Shown: positions 36,152 to 44,928 of the stretch, piece by piece
How the letters are laid out: every line of letters starts with the position of its first letter
How positions within the stretch are numbered: the stretch's first letter is position 1
DNA from: Arthrobacter sp. AFG20
Lineage (GTDB): Bacteria; Actinomycetota; Actinomycetes; Actinomycetales; Micrococcaceae
Reading direction: 5' to 3'
Length of the DNA stretch: 64,000 bases
Assembly (NCBI RefSeq): GCF_002892795.1
Contig: NZ_PJMC01000013.1
Location: forward strand, 1 to 64,000
Program-made: the position numbers and the translations under genes
The notes under the pieces: model-generated
Database searches by the model: none
What the model was told of the DNA's origin: nothing
The model's input: the letters and a program-made list of their open reading frames with translations, nothing else

Positions 36152-37737
36152 ACCTCGCAAGCCTGGCCCCGCTCGCCGTCGTACTTCCCATCCTGGGCGC
36201 GGCGCTGACGTTCGTGCTGATCCGGCATTCCCGCGCCCAGCGCGCCGTGAGCATTAGCCTGCTCTCGCTCACCCTGCTGCTGGAGTGCCTGCTCCTGGCG
36301 TCCGTCTGGAACGGCGGCACCGCGGCGGTAAACATCGGCGGCTGGCTGCCGCCATGGGGGATCGTCCTGGTGGTGGACCAGTTCTCATCGCTCATGCTCG
36401 TAGTGTCCTCCGCGGTGAGCCTCGCCGTCCTCGTGTACGCCACCGGCCAGGGCATGGCCGACGGCGACCAGGACGCCCCGGTGTCGATCTTCCACCCGAC
36501 GTACCTGATCCTCGTGGCCGGGGTCTCCAACGCGTTCCTCTCCGGGGACCTGTTCAACCTCTACGTCGGCTTCGAGATCCTGCTGACGGCGAGCTATGTG
36601 CTGATGACCCTCGGCGGCACAGGTCCGCGCATCCGTGCGGGCGTCACTTACGTGGTGGTCTCGGTGGTGTCGTCGGTGCTGTTCCTGATTGCCATTGCCA
36701 TGGTGTACGGCGCAACCGGCACCATCAACATGGCGGACCTGGCCATCAAGCTGTCGGAACTGGACCAAGGAACCAAGACGCTCCTGCACGTCATGCTGCT
36801 GGTGGCCTTCGGCATCAAGGCCGCCGTTTTCCCCTTGTCCTTCTGGCTTCCGGACTCATACCCCACCGCGCCGGCCCCGGTCACTGCCGTGTTCGCCGGC
36901 CTGCTGACCAAAGTGGGCGTCTACGCCATGGTCCGCACGGAAACCCTGCTGTTCCCCGGCGACAGCCTCAACACGCCGCTGATGGTGGTGGCGCTGCTGA
37001 CCATGGTGATCGGCATCCTGGGTGCCCTCGCGCAGAGCGACATCAAGCGTCTGCTGTCCTTCACCCTGGTCAGCCACATCGGCTACATGGTGTTTGGCCT
37101 GGCGATGTCCTCCGTGGCCGGCCTCGCTGCTGCCGTGTTCTACGTGGCGCACCACATCACCATCCAGACCAGCCTTTTCCTGGTCACCGGGCTGATTGAG
37201 CGGCGGGGCGGCAGCTCGTCGGTGGACCGGCTCGCCGGGCTGGCCAAACTGTCCCCGCTGCTTGCCCTGCTGTTCTTCGTTCCCGCCATGAACCTTGCGG
37301 GCATCCCGCCGTTTTCGGGCTTCCTGGGCAAGCTCGGCCTGATCCAGGCCGGCATCGGATTGGGAACCCCACTGGCCTACGCCCTGGTGATCGGCGGCGT
37401 GCTGACAAGCCTCCTGACCCTCCTGGCCGTCGCCCGGGTGTGGAACCGTGCGTTCTGGCGCAAGGCCGAGGACGCGGAGCACCCCGACCCTGTGCTCCTG
37501 GCGGTGCCCGCCCCGGAGGGCGGCGCGACGGCGGTGCGCCTGCTGCCGCGGACCATGGTCGGGTCCACGCTGGGCCTGGTGGTGCTGGGTGTGGCGCTCA
37601 CCGTCTTCGCAGGACCTCTCTTCCAGGTGGCGGACCAGTCCGCCGCGGCCATGCTGGACAGGTCCGCCTACATCCAGGCGGTGCTCGGTGACGGCGCGCC
37701 CGTCCCGGCCCTGGCGCTGAGCGGAGGCGGAAAGTGA
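36148..37737 (+). CDS. mrpD: Na+/H+ antiporter subunit D
   Basis: 529 residues from GTG 36148, which overlaps the mrpC stop by 4 nt. A NuoN/NuoM-like antiporter subunit with 14 or so helices; NLYVGFEILLTASYVLM (Glu on TM5), GIKAAVFPLSFWLPDSYPTAPAPVTAVFAGLLTKVGVYA (Lys and Pro channel helix) are intact. It forms proton channels together with MrpA. Confidence 0.93.
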   Translation: MNLASLAPLAVVLPILGAALTFVLIRHSRAQRAVSISLLSLTLLLECLLLASVWNGGTAAVNIGGWLPPWGIVLVVDQFSSLMLVVSSAVSLAVLVYATGQGMADGDQDAPVSIFHPTYLILVAGVSNAFLSGDLFNLYVGFEILLTASYVLMTLGGTGPRIRAGVTYVVVSVVSSVLFLIAIAMVYGATGTINMADLAIKLSELDQGTKTLLHVMLLVAFGIKAAVFPLSFWLPDSYPTAPAPVTAVFAGLLTKVGVYAMVRTETLLFPGDSLNTPLMVVALLTMVIGILGALAQSDIKRLLSFTLVSHIGYMVFGLAMSSVAGLAAAVFYVAHHITIQTSLFLVTGLIERRGGSSSVDRLAGLAKLSPLLALLFFVPAMNLAGIPPFSGFLGKLGLIQAGIGLGTPLAYALVIGGVLTSLLTLLAVARVWNRAFWRKAEDAEHPDPVLLAVPAPEGGATAVRLLPRTMVGSTLGLVVLGVALTVFAGPLFQVADQSAAAMLDRSAYIQAVLGDGAPVPALALSGGGK

Positions 37738-38279
37738 GCCGGCAACGGGTGTCCCTGCGTCAGGAACTCCCGCTGCTGGTCTGGCTGGTCATCGTCTGGG
37801 GAGCACTCTGGCAGGACTTCAGCCCCGGCAACCTCCTCTTCGGCGCCCTGCTGGCGGCTGTGGTGGCGCGCCTGTTCTACCTGCCGCCGGTGGAGCTGAG
37901 CGGCCGCTTCAACGTGCTGAAGGCCGTTCCGTTCGCGGTGGTGTTCCTCGGTCGGGTGGTGGCCGCCAGCTGCCAGGTGTTCTACCTGGCGGTGGCCCAG
38001 GGGCCCAAGGTGACCAACGCTGTAGTCGCCGTTCCGTTGCGCAGCCATTCGGACCTGATGGTGACGGCCACCGGCCACGTGATCTCCCTGATTCCGGGGT
38101 CACTGGTTGTGGAGGTGGATAGGTCCACCTCCACGCTCTACATCCACGGACTCAACGTGCGGAACGGGGAAGACGTCCTCAAACTCCGCAAGGAAGTCCG
38201 CGACACCGAGGCGGGGCTCATCCGGATCATGGGAACGAAGGAAGAGCTTGCTGCCCTGAACCAGGAGGTTGGCGCATGA
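37734..38279 (+). CDS. mrpE: Na+/H+ antiporter subunit E
   Basis: 181 residues from GTG 37734, overlapping mrpD by 4 nt. Two N-terminal helices (LLVWLVIVWGALWQDFSPGNLLFGALLAAVVARLFYLPP) and a cytoplasmic domain (SLIPGSLVVEVDRSTSTLYIHGLNV) match the MnhE family. Overlaps mrpF by 4 nt. Confidence 0.93.
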   Translation: MSRQRVSLRQELPLLVWLVIVWGALWQDFSPGNLLFGALLAAVVARLFYLPPVELSGRFNVLKAVPFAVVFLGRVVAASCQVFYLAVAQGPKVTNAVVAVPLRSHSDLMVTATGHVISLIPGSLVVEVDRSTSTLYIHGLNVRNGEDVLKLRKEVRDTEAGLIRIMGTKEELAALNQEVGA

Positions 38280-38554
38280 TGGGGCTTGTCCTCACCGTCA
38301 CGGCTGTGGCGCTGGCCCTCGCCGCCGCGGGCGCGATCATCCGCATCGCCCGCGGCCCGTCGCTCCTGGACCGGGTCCTCGCAGCGGACGTGCTGCTGGC
38401 CATCCTCGGCGCGGCGCTGTGCATCGACATGGCCGTGAACCGGCACCTGAACAACCTGATGCTGGTGGTGGCTGTGTCCGTCATCGGATTCATCGGCTCG
38501 GTGACGGTGGCCCGCTTCGTGGCCGACAGGCGGGAGCAGCCCAGTGAGTCCTGA
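38276..38554 (+). CDS. mrpF: Na+/H+ antiporter subunit F
   Basis: 92 residues with three helices; RIARGPSLLDRVLAADVLLAILGAALCI carries the MnhF signature (RGPS..DR..A.D). It overlaps mrpE by 4 nt and mrpG by 11 nt. Confidence 0.93.
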   Translation: MMGLVLTVTAVALALAAAGAIIRIARGPSLLDRVLAADVLLAILGAALCIDMAVNRHLNNLMLVVAVSVIGFIGSVTVARFVADRREQPSES

Positions 38555-38960
38555 ACCGAATGCCGTGGACACGGTAATCGATGCAGTTTCGGCAGTGTTC
38601 ATGGTGGTGGGCGCCCTGATGTCCCTCGCTGCCGCCATCGGACTGCTTCGCTTTCCCGATCTGATGAGCCGCATGCATGCCGCCACCAAGCCCCAGGTAC
38701 TCGGGCTGTTCCTGCTCCTTGCCTCCGTGGGCCTGCAGCTGCGGACGTGGTGGGTGTGGCCGGTGCTGCTGGTGGCTTGGATCTTCCAGCTGCTCACCGT
38801 GCCGGTCTCGGCCCACATGGTGGGCCGCGCCGGTTACCGCACCAAGCACCTCCACAAGGAGCTGCTCAGCACCGACGAGCTGGAAGCCGTGGTGGTGAAG
38901 GCCGCCAAGGCCGCCCGCGAATCGGAAGAGGACGACGGCGGCAACCGCACCGCTCGCTGA
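38544..38960 (+). CDS. mrpG: Na+/H+ antiporter subunit G
   Basis: 138 residues from GTG 38544 inside the end of mrpF. Three helices; IGLLRFPDLMSRMHAATKPQVLG is the MnhG signature. A charged C-terminal tail follows. Last gene of the Mrp operon, before a strong terminator. Confidence 0.93.
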   Translation: MSPEPNAVDTVIDAVSAVFMVVGALMSLAAAIGLLRFPDLMSRMHAATKPQVLGLFLLLASVGLQLRTWWVWPVLLVAWIFQLLTVPVSAHMVGRAGYRTKHLHKELLSTDELEAVVVKAAKAARESEEDDGGNRTAR

Positions 38961-39015
38961 GCCTGCCAACCCGGCGACCTGCTCGAAGGGGTTGGGGACT
39001 GAACAACATCCTTAA

Positions 39016-39058
39016 ACGGGTCGGGCCCCGCCTGCTGTGCAGACGGGGCCCGACCCGT
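39016..39058. terminator. Terminator after the Mrp operon
   Basis: A perfect 15-bp GC-rich stem (39016-39030 with 39044-39058) around a 13-nt loop, between convergent mrpG and the secreted-protein gene. No T-tract on the plus strand. Confidence 0.75.
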
Positions 39059-39063
39059 AGTGG

Positions 39064-39097
39064 CGGATCGCTCGATCTACCGGATCGCTCGATCTAC
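39064..39097. repeat. 17-bp perfect tandem duplication
   Basis: CGGATCGCTCGATCTAC occurs twice back to back (39064-39080, 39081-39097). The second copy contains the stop codon of the minus-strand gene at 39094. Confidence 0.85.
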
Positions 39098-41079
39098 CGG
39101 GTGGCGAGCACCCCGGTTGCCGTGCCGCCGCGGCTTGACTGGACCAGGACGCTGGTGATCTGCCGGTTCGGTCCCGGCTTGGCCCGGTAGGACCAGGCGC
39201 CGAGGGTGTCCACCTGTGCTGTGCCGATCTTGGTGACGGCCCGGCCGGGTGTGGTGTCGTAGATGACCACAGTGGTGGCGGGGACCAGGACTGCTGCGTT
39301 GCCGGCCAGTGTCGAGGTTCCCGTGACTCGCAGTTCGGTGCCCACCCGGTGGCGGGAGCCGGCGACGGTAACTGTATCGGTCTGGACCGTGAGGTTTACT
39401 GTTGCCGGGGCGCTGCCGATGCCGTTCTTGTCCGTGACGATCAACTGCATGACAACTGGTCCATTGGTGCTGGCGGCCAGGGGTGCGGTATCCGTGTTCT
39501 TGGCCCAGAAGGGGAGGGTGATGGTGGGTTTGGCGGTGGTGTCGCCGGAAATGGTAACGGTGGGTCCGCTGAGCTGGGTCCATTTGTAGGTGGCGGCCCC
39601 GGTTGAGGTGCTGCCGTCCAGTTGGGCGGTGCCGCCGCGGGTGATGGTGGTCGAAGCGGCGGAGGCTACCGCGGCGGTGGGCTGGGTTTCGCCGGTGACG
39701 GGTCCGCTGCCGGTGTCGACGACGGGACCGGGGTCCGGGGCGGGGGTGACGGGGTCCAGCCCGGCCGGTGTTGCCGCGCCGCCAGAAACGGTCACGGGCA
39801 GGGTGGCGGTGCCTCCGGCTGGGGTTTTCACGGTGACGGTTGCCGGCGGGGCCTTCACTGGCCAGGATTTCTCGGCGCCGGTTCCGGTGGCCGATGCTTC
39901 CATGGTTCCGAGCCCGGTGACGGTGAGCGGGTAGCCGGCTGTGGAGGTGGCGCCCACGGTGAGGTTGGTGCCGTCGTAGATGGCTTTGGTGATCATGACG
40001 CCGCTGGGTTTGGTGACGTTGATCTGGCTGCTGCTGGCGGGCTTGTCGCCGATGTTGGTGATCTTCACTGTGGCCGGTGCGGTGCCGGTGACCTGGAGCC
40101 GGGCGTAGTACCGGCCGGTGTCGGGGTCGCTGAGCATGGGGGTGGTTTCGAAAAGCCCGGTCTGCCCGTCGATCTGGAGCTGGGCGCCGTTGCCGCTGCT
40201 GGCGAACACGTCGATCATGTTGCCGTTCAGGACGGCGCTGTCGCCGTTGACGCCCTGGTTGGTGGAGATCTTGCCCTGGACGGTGAACTGGTCTGTTTCC
40301 AGGGCCAGGCCGCCGCCGTTGACGGAGAACTTGTTGTAGCCGGTGGGGCTTCCGGTGACGGTGTGGTCCTGGCCCGGGTCTCCGAGGTAGCCGGCAGGTG
40401 CGGCGGGCGCGGCGGCCGGGTCCCATTTCAGGAACGGTCCGATGTTGCTCTTCAGTGCTGTGGTGAAGTTGCCTGCTGCGGGTGAGATGTCTTCGACGAG
40501 CTTGCCGGCCCCCGTCCCGTCGGTGTCGATGGTGATGGTGCCGTAGGGGTGCTGGAAGGTCAGGGTGGTGTTGGCCGGCGCGCCCTTGACGACGATGCGC
40601 TGGCGGCCGAAGACCACCTGGTCGCCTTCGGTGACGGTGTTGGCGAACGCTGCCTCCAGGCCGAGGACCAGGACGGCCTTGCCGCCGCCGGGAAGGGCCA
40701 GTTCGGAGCCTGCGAGCATGTAGAACGCCTCGTCCGGGAAGTTGCCCGGGAACGAGATGGGTGCGGTCTCGTCCGGGATGTCCCCGGGCAGGAAACCGCA
40801 GAGCGGGTTCTCCGCGTCCAAGCACAGCTCGACGCGCGTTTTGTTGCTGTCTTCGTACCAGGACGGAAAGCCGTACTCGGTGTTGACGGGTCCGACGGCG
40901 GTCAGCTTGTTCAGGTTTGTCTGGGTTACCTGGGTTGCCGCCAAGGAGGCGCCTGCCCCCGTCGCCGCAAGCAGGACGGCCGTGGCGGCAGCAACACTGC
41001 GGCGGCGGGTTGCAAGCAGTGGTGATGAAAACAGCTGGCCCAGGCGTTCGGTTGCCGGGCCTTGTGGGGTGGGTACCAT
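39094..41079 (-). CDS. Large secreted protein with PKD-like domain, function unknown
   Basis: 661 residues from ATG 41079, chosen because GGAGACAAGAA precedes it. A signal-peptide-like region is at about 20-50 (RRRSVAAATAVLLAATGAGASLAA). Residues ~50-330 form an uncharacterised beta-rich region with a single CLDAENPLCGF cysteine pair. Residues ~460-570 hold a Pro/Thr-rich linker and a PKD/REJ-like domain (GGTAQLDGSTSTGAATYKWTQLSGPTVTISG). The C-terminal ~90 residues form another beta domain (GTELRVTGTSTLAGNAAVLVPATTVVIYD). No LPXTG or catalytic motif is seen. Probably released or loosely cell-wall associated. Confidence 0.78.
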   Translation of the reverse strand: MVPTPQGPATERLGQLFSSPLLATRRRSVAAATAVLLAATGAGASLAATQVTQTNLNKLTAVGPVNTEYGFPSWYEDSNKTRVELCLDAENPLCGFLPGDIPDETAPISFPGNFPDEAFYMLAGSELALPGGGKAVLVLGLEAAFANTVTEGDQVVFGRQRIVVKGAPANTTLTFQHPYGTITIDTDGTGAGKLVEDISPAAGNFTTALKSNIGPFLKWDPAAAPAAPAGYLGDPGQDHTVTGSPTGYNKFSVNGGGLALETDQFTVQGKISTNQGVNGDSAVLNGNMIDVFASSGNGAQLQIDGQTGLFETTPMLSDPDTGRYYARLQVTGTAPATVKITNIGDKPASSSQINVTKPSGVMITKAIYDGTNLTVGATSTAGYPLTVTGLGTMEASATGTGAEKSWPVKAPPATVTVKTPAGGTATLPVTVSGGAATPAGLDPVTPAPDPGPVVDTGSGPVTGETQPTAAVASAASTTITRGGTAQLDGSTSTGAATYKWTQLSGPTVTISGDTTAKPTITLPFWAKNTDTAPLAASTNGPVVMQLIVTDKNGIGSAPATVNLTVQTDTVTVAGSRHRVGTELRVTGTSTLAGNAAVLVPATTVVIYDTTPGRAVTKIGTAQVDTLGAWSYRAKPGPNRQITSVLVQSSRGGTATGVLATR

Positions 41080-41517
41080 TTCTTGTCTCCTTTGAAAGGG
41101 GGCCATGGCATCCACTAAAAACGGGCAGGGTTGGGGAAACGTTCGGGTTCCGGGTTGGAAAAACCTTGGAAGCCGCCGCATCGGGCCGTTAGTGAGGGGG
41201 CCCGGCAGTCTCACCCGGCGCAACGGGCACGCCGCCGCATGTAAAGCACTGCCCCGGGTACCCTGCCGGCGTACGGGGCTTGCCGTCATCTGACAGGGCG
41301 TGCCCTTGTGACCGTGCACATGAACGGACCCGGCGCCGCAGGGTTGCGGTGCCGGGTCCGGCTGTTGCGAGCCTGGCCGAGGTCATCAGCACTGCCAGGT
41401 TCAGAACAGGTATAGATTGGCCTGCCGGGCTTGGAGAAACCCGGTACGGTTGTGGAACTGGCTGTGGGGGGACCCACCCCATGTGGGGGGCGCAGGCCGC
41501 GTTGGCGGGTGCAGGGA
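41080..41517. other. 438-bp intergenic region without a supportable gene
   Basis: Upstream of the secreted-protein gene and downstream of the DUF4235 gene. It contains a perfect 10-bp hairpin CGGACCCGGC/GCCGGGTCCG (41325-41334 with 41351-41360), probably a terminator for the DUF4235 transcript. Short reading frames here lack ribosome sites and look random. Confidence 0.6.
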
Positions 41518-41781
41518 CTAGACGATGTCCTGGGTCTTGGCGAAGCGGGTGATGGCCCGCTGTGTGCCGCGGTTCGCCAGCACCTGGATAACTGCGCTCA
41601 CGGAGGCGGAGACGAGGGCGAACGTGAGGGCCGTGCGCAGCGTGGTGGGGACGTCGTCCTTGTCTCCCTTGGGGGGCTTCCGGCCCGTGATTTTTTCCCA
41701 GATCGTGTCGACGGCCTTGGTGCCGGCGAACCCTGCCAGCAGGCTGATGCCTGTGCCAAGCAGTTTTATGAAGAAACTCAT
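41518..41781 (-). CDS. DUF4235 membrane protein
   Basis: 87 residues. Two hydrophobic segments (FIKLLGTGISLLAGFAGTKAV and ALTFALVSASVSAVIQVLAN) flank a hydrophilic turn with the family motif IWEKITGRKPPKGD; NRGTQRAITRF follows. This small inner-membrane family is widespread in actinobacteria and has no known role. It is downstream of the UPF0303 gene (36-bp gap), possibly cotranscribed. Confidence 0.85.
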   Translation of the reverse strand: MSFFIKLLGTGISLLAGFAGTKAVDTIWEKITGRKPPKGDKDDVPTTLRTALTFALVSASVSAVIQVLANRGTQRAITRFAKTQDIV

Positions 41782-41817
41782 TTCGGAACTCCTCGCGTGA
41801 TGAACACTGGTCTTTCC

Positions 41818-42369
41818 TTAGCCTAGCCGCATGGACCGGTGGATCTCCCGCAACGCTTGCACCACGAGGTCGTGGTCCGCCTTCTGCGGCAGCCCGGACA
41901 CGGTAACCACAGCCACCGCCCCCACATCCCGCACGTAGACGGGGAAGGCTCCGCCGTGGGCAGCGAAAGCGGACTGGTCGAACCAGGCGTTGTCCTCGAT
42001 CCGTCCGCCGCCGGCCCTGCCGCGCAGGCCCACCAGCAGTGACGGCTCCTCGTAGCGCACGGCAGTCCGCTGCTTGGCCCGCACCCAGCCTTCGTTGTCC
42101 GGGGTGGCACCCTCGAGCGCCACATGGAAGAGCACCTGCTCCCCCTTGGTGATGTCGATGGCGATGGGCAGGTTGTCCTCCTTGCCCCGTTCGACCAGTT
42201 CCAGGCCCAGCGCCAGGGCATCGTCCTTGCTGAACCTCGGGAACTGCAGTTCAGCGATCTCCCCTGCGATCTGCCCGATCAGGGCTTCCAGTGCTCCCGC
42301 CGGCTGTCCTTCGGAGGAATCGGGGTCAAAGGCGGGCAGGGCAGCGCTGCCGGAGTCCTGTTGCGTCAT
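41818..42369 (-). CDS. UPF0303 / heme-degrading (HbpS/GlcG-like) domain protein
   Basis: 183 residues. After a ~25-residue flexible N terminus, the GlcG/HbpS-like fold is recognisable in FSKDDALALGLELVERGKEDNLPIAIDITKGEQVLFHVALEGATPDN and HGGAFPVYVRDVGAVAVVTVSGLPQKADHDLVVQAL. Related HbpS binds heme and senses redox stress in Streptomyces; UPF0303 members themselves are uncharacterised. No sensor kinase is adjacent. Confidence 0.82.
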   Translation of the reverse strand: MTQQDSGSAALPAFDPDSSEGQPAGALEALIGQIAGEIAELQFPRFSKDDALALGLELVERGKEDNLPIAIDITKGEQVLFHVALEGATPDNEGWVRAKQRTAVRYEEPSLLVGLRGRAGGGRIEDNAWFDQSAFAAHGGAFPVYVRDVGAVAVVTVSGLPQKADHDLVVQALREIHRSMRLG

Positions 42370-42490
42370 GGCCTCAATCTACTCCGGACGGCAGTCCCGA
42401 CACCGCATGAAAACTCCCGCATTGTGACAGCGCCCCCGGTTTACGGGCCGGGCGAGGTGTAAACTGGATCAGCCCACAAGGGCAGATTTA

Positions 42491-42620
42491 TCACGACAGG
42501 GGAGCGCCGCCGTCGGGATGCAAAGGCAACTGCCAGCGCAACCGTGGATGGGCGCTGAGAGTGCGGACAGCCGCAGACCCTCGAACCTGATCCGGCTAGT
42601 ACCGGCGCAAGGGAGTCGAG
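42491..42620 (+). ncRNA. TPP riboswitch (thi box)
   Basis: Contains the conserved THI elements in order: ACGACAGGGGAGC at the 5' side, GCTGAGAGTGCGGACAGCCGCAGACCC-type core (the CTGAGAG element near 42556), CCTCGAACCTGATCCGGCTAGTACCGGCG (the ACCTGATC element near 42585) and the closing AAGGGAGTCG. It precedes ykoE by ~85 nt, so thiamine pyrophosphate would shut off the downstream transporter operon. Confidence 0.95.
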
Positions 42621-42664
42621 TTCTCAAAGTGCCCGGCAGCACGTGGCCCAGCCACCGGCAGCCG

Positions 42665-42697
42665 GGGGAACGCTTTCCCCTCCTGTTCCTCAGGAGG
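42665..42697 (+). promoter_or_regulatory. Shine-Dalgarno-sequestering hairpin (TPP expression platform)
   Basis: CCTCCTG (42679-42685) pairs perfectly with CAGGAGG (42691-42697), which contains the ykoE ribosome site. An alternative hairpin GGGGAA/TTCCCC (about 42665-42680) uses the same two cytosines and would release the site. This fits control of translation initiation. Confidence 0.6.
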
Positions 42698-42703
42698 ACC
42701 ATC

Positions 42704-43324
42704 ATGACAACTGCAGCAATCAAGAAGACCGGCTACAACTGGCGCGTGGCTGACATCGTGGTGGCGGCGCTCATCGCCGTTGCCGGCGGCGTGATCTTCT
42801 GGGCCTGGTCCCAGGGCGCCAACCTCATCTCCACCCCCGTCAACGCCGTCTACCCGCCCCTGACCGGCCTGTACGCCGGCGGCTGGATGATTCCGGCCGT
42901 GCTGGGCATGCTCATCATCCGCAAGCCCGGTGCTGCCCTGTTCTGCGAAACGGTGGCGGCCACGGGTGAGTTGCTCATGGGCTCGCAGTACGGCACCACG
43001 GTGCTCATTTCCGGTGTTCTCCAGGGCCTTGGCGCGGAGCTCGTGTTCGCCGCTCTGGTGTACAAGAAATTCAACCTCCCCGCCTCGCTGCTGGCCGGCG
43101 CCGGCGCCGGGCTCTTCTGCGGCCTGAACGATTCGTTCCTGCCGTGGGGCTGGAACATCGCCTACGCAGCCGGCGACAAGCTCGCGTACATCGTGTTCTG
43201 CGCCATCTCCGGTGCCGTCATCGCGGGGGCCCTGTCCTGGATCGCCACCCGCGGCCTGGCCAAGACCGGCGTGCTGAGCTCCTTCGCGTCCCGCAAGGCA
43301 GCCACGGAGCCCGTCTTCTCCTGA
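42704..43324 (+). CDS. ykoE: Thiamine-precursor ECF transporter, substrate-binding membrane subunit
   Basis: 206 residues with 5-6 helices; WRVADIVVAALIAVAGGVIFWAWSQG and NAVYPPLTGLYAGGWMIPAVLGMLIIRKPGAALFCETVAATGELLMGSQYG are typical of YkoE. As the S component it binds hydroxymethylpyrimidine/thiamine. It is the first gene after the TPP riboswitch; the stop overlaps ykoD by 1 nt. Confidence 0.93.
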   Translation: MTTAAIKKTGYNWRVADIVVAALIAVAGGVIFWAWSQGANLISTPVNAVYPPLTGLYAGGWMIPAVLGMLIIRKPGAALFCETVAATGELLMGSQYGTTVLISGVLQGLGAELVFAALVYKKFNLPASLLAGAGAGLFCGLNDSFLPWGWNIAYAAGDKLAYIVFCAISGAVIAGALSWIATRGLAKTGVLSSFASRKAATEPVFS

Positions 43325-44928
43325 TGCCTGAAAATCACGACGGCGGTGTCCGCCCCGCCGCGGTCACCGCCCGCGGCTGGGGCTGGCGCCACGCCGGCCG
43401 GTCCAAACCCGCGGTTCACGCCCTCGACCTGGACATCCGTCCAGGTGAACGGGTCCTGCTGCTGGGCCCGTCCGGGGCCGGCAAGTCCACGCTGCTTCAC
43501 GCCCTCGCGGGTGTGCTGGGGGACAGTGACGCGGACGACGCCGGCACTTCCGACCGTGACGACGCGGACGAGAGCGGAGAGCTGCTCATCGACGGTGCGC
43601 CGCCCCGTTCCCGGCGCGGCCGCGCCGGGCTCATGCAGCAGGACCCGGAAACGCAGGTGGTGCTCTCGCGCCTCGGTGACGACGTCGCCTTCGGCGCCGA
43701 GAACCTCTCGGTGCCCCGCGACGAGATCTGGCGCCGCGTACACGAGGCACTGGACGACGTCGGACTGTCGCACCTTCCCCTGAACCACCCGACGTCGGCC
43801 CTGTCCGGCGGCCAGAAACAGCGCCTGGCGCTCGCCGGCATCCTGGCGATGCGGCCGGGACTCCTCCTCCTGGACGAGCCCACCGCGAACCTCGACCCGG
43901 AAGGCGTCCTGGAAGTCCGGGACGCCGTGGGCCGCTGCCTCGACAAGACCGGGGCCACCCTGGTGGTGGTGGAACACCGGGTAGCTGCCTGGAAAGACCT
44001 TGTGGACCGGATCGTGGTCCTGCAGCCAGGGTCCGCCGCGGACGGCGCGGTGCTGATCGACGGGACTCCGGACGAGGTTCTCGAGCAGGCGCGCGGGATG
44101 CTCACCGCTGCCGGCGTCTGGGTCCCCGGCTACGTTCCTGAGACCCGGCGCCGTTCAGGTGCCGCCCTTACGCCGCCCTCGGGGCATAACGCCGGCCAGC
44201 TGCTGCTGGCGGCCGAAACGCTTGCCGTGTCGCGGGAACGTCCACGCCGCCGCGGCTTCCGGTCCGTACCCCCGGAGCCCGTGCTGCGCGACGTCACAGC
44301 GCAGGTCCGGGCGGGCGAGGCGCTGACCGTCACAGGTCCCAACGGCGCCGGCAAGTCCACCTTTGCGCTGACCCTCGCCGGGCTTTTGCCGCCGGTGGCC
44401 GGCAAGGTCTCCGCGACGGTTGAGCTGAGCGCCGGAGCCGGGATCGACCCGTACCAGTGGAGGGCGGAGCAGCTGATCGCCCGGATCGGCACGGTGTTCC
44501 AGGAGCCCGAGCACCAGTTCGTCACCGGCCGCGTCCTGGACGAGCTGCAGTTCGGGCCGCGCCATCTGGGCCACGGCGAAGAGCGCGTCGACGAGCTGCT
44601 GGAGCGGCTGCGCCTCACGCATCTCGTGGACGCCAACCCATACACCCTCTCCGGCGGGGAGAAACGCAGGCTGTCCGTGGCCACCGTCCTGGCGGCGCAC
44701 CCGCAGGTGCTGGTGCTGGACGAGCCCACCTTCGGCCAGGACGCCAACACCTGGGCGGAGCTCGCCTCATTCCTTTCGGAACTGCTCGATGCCGGCACGG
44801 CTGTGGTATCCGTGACCCACGACGAGGAGTTCACCCAGGTGCTTGGCGGCACCGAGCTGCGTCTGGGCTCCGGCGGCCGGCTGGAGCCCAGACCCGCCGA
44901 GCCAACGTCGGAACAGGCCGCGACATGA
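43324..44928 (+). CDS. ykoD: ECF transporter duplicated ATPase
   Basis: 534 residues with two ABC ATPase halves in one chain. First half: Walker A GPSGAGKS (~47-54), signature LSGGQKQRL, Walker B LLLLDEPT. Second half: GPNGAGKS, LSGGEKRRL, VLVLDEPTFGQD. The linker at ~70-90 is Asp-rich. The stop overlaps ykoC by 4 nt. It powers YkoE/YkoC import. Confidence 0.93.
   Translation: MPENHDGGVRPAAVTARGWGWRHAGRSKPAVHALDLDIRPGERVLLLGPSGAGKSTLLHALAGVLGDSDADDAGTSDRDDADESGELLIDGAPPRSRRGRAGLMQQDPETQVVLSRLGDDVAFGAENLSVPRDEIWRRVHEALDDVGLSHLPLNHPTSALSGGQKQRLALAGILAMRPGLLLLDEPTANLDPEGVLEVRDAVGRCLDKTGATLVVVEHRVAAWKDLVDRIVVLQPGSAADGAVLIDGTPDEVLEQARGMLTAAGVWVPGYVPETRRRSGAALTPPSGHNAGQLLLAAETLAVSRERPRRRGFRSVPPEPVLRDVTAQVRAGEALTVTGPNGAGKSTFALTLAGLLPPVAGKVSATVELSAGAGIDPYQWRAEQLIARIGTVFQEPEHQFVTGRVLDELQFGPRHLGHGEERVDELLERLRLTHLVDANPYTLSGGEKRRLSVATVLAAHPQVLVLDEPTFGQDANTWAELASFLSELLDAGTAVVSVTHDEEFTQVLGGTELRLGSGGRLEPRPAEPTSEQAAT

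Noticed and set aside
39077..40825. Long open frame (582 codons) in another minus-strand frame
   Set aside because: Its Arg/His/Gly/Pro-rich translation is typical of an out-of-frame shadow in GC-rich DNA. The 39094-41079 frame has the signal peptide, PKD-like domain and ribosome site.
41431..41826. Plus-strand open frame overlapping the DUF4235 gene
   Set aside because: It is antisense to a recognised domain family and has no recognisable features of its own.
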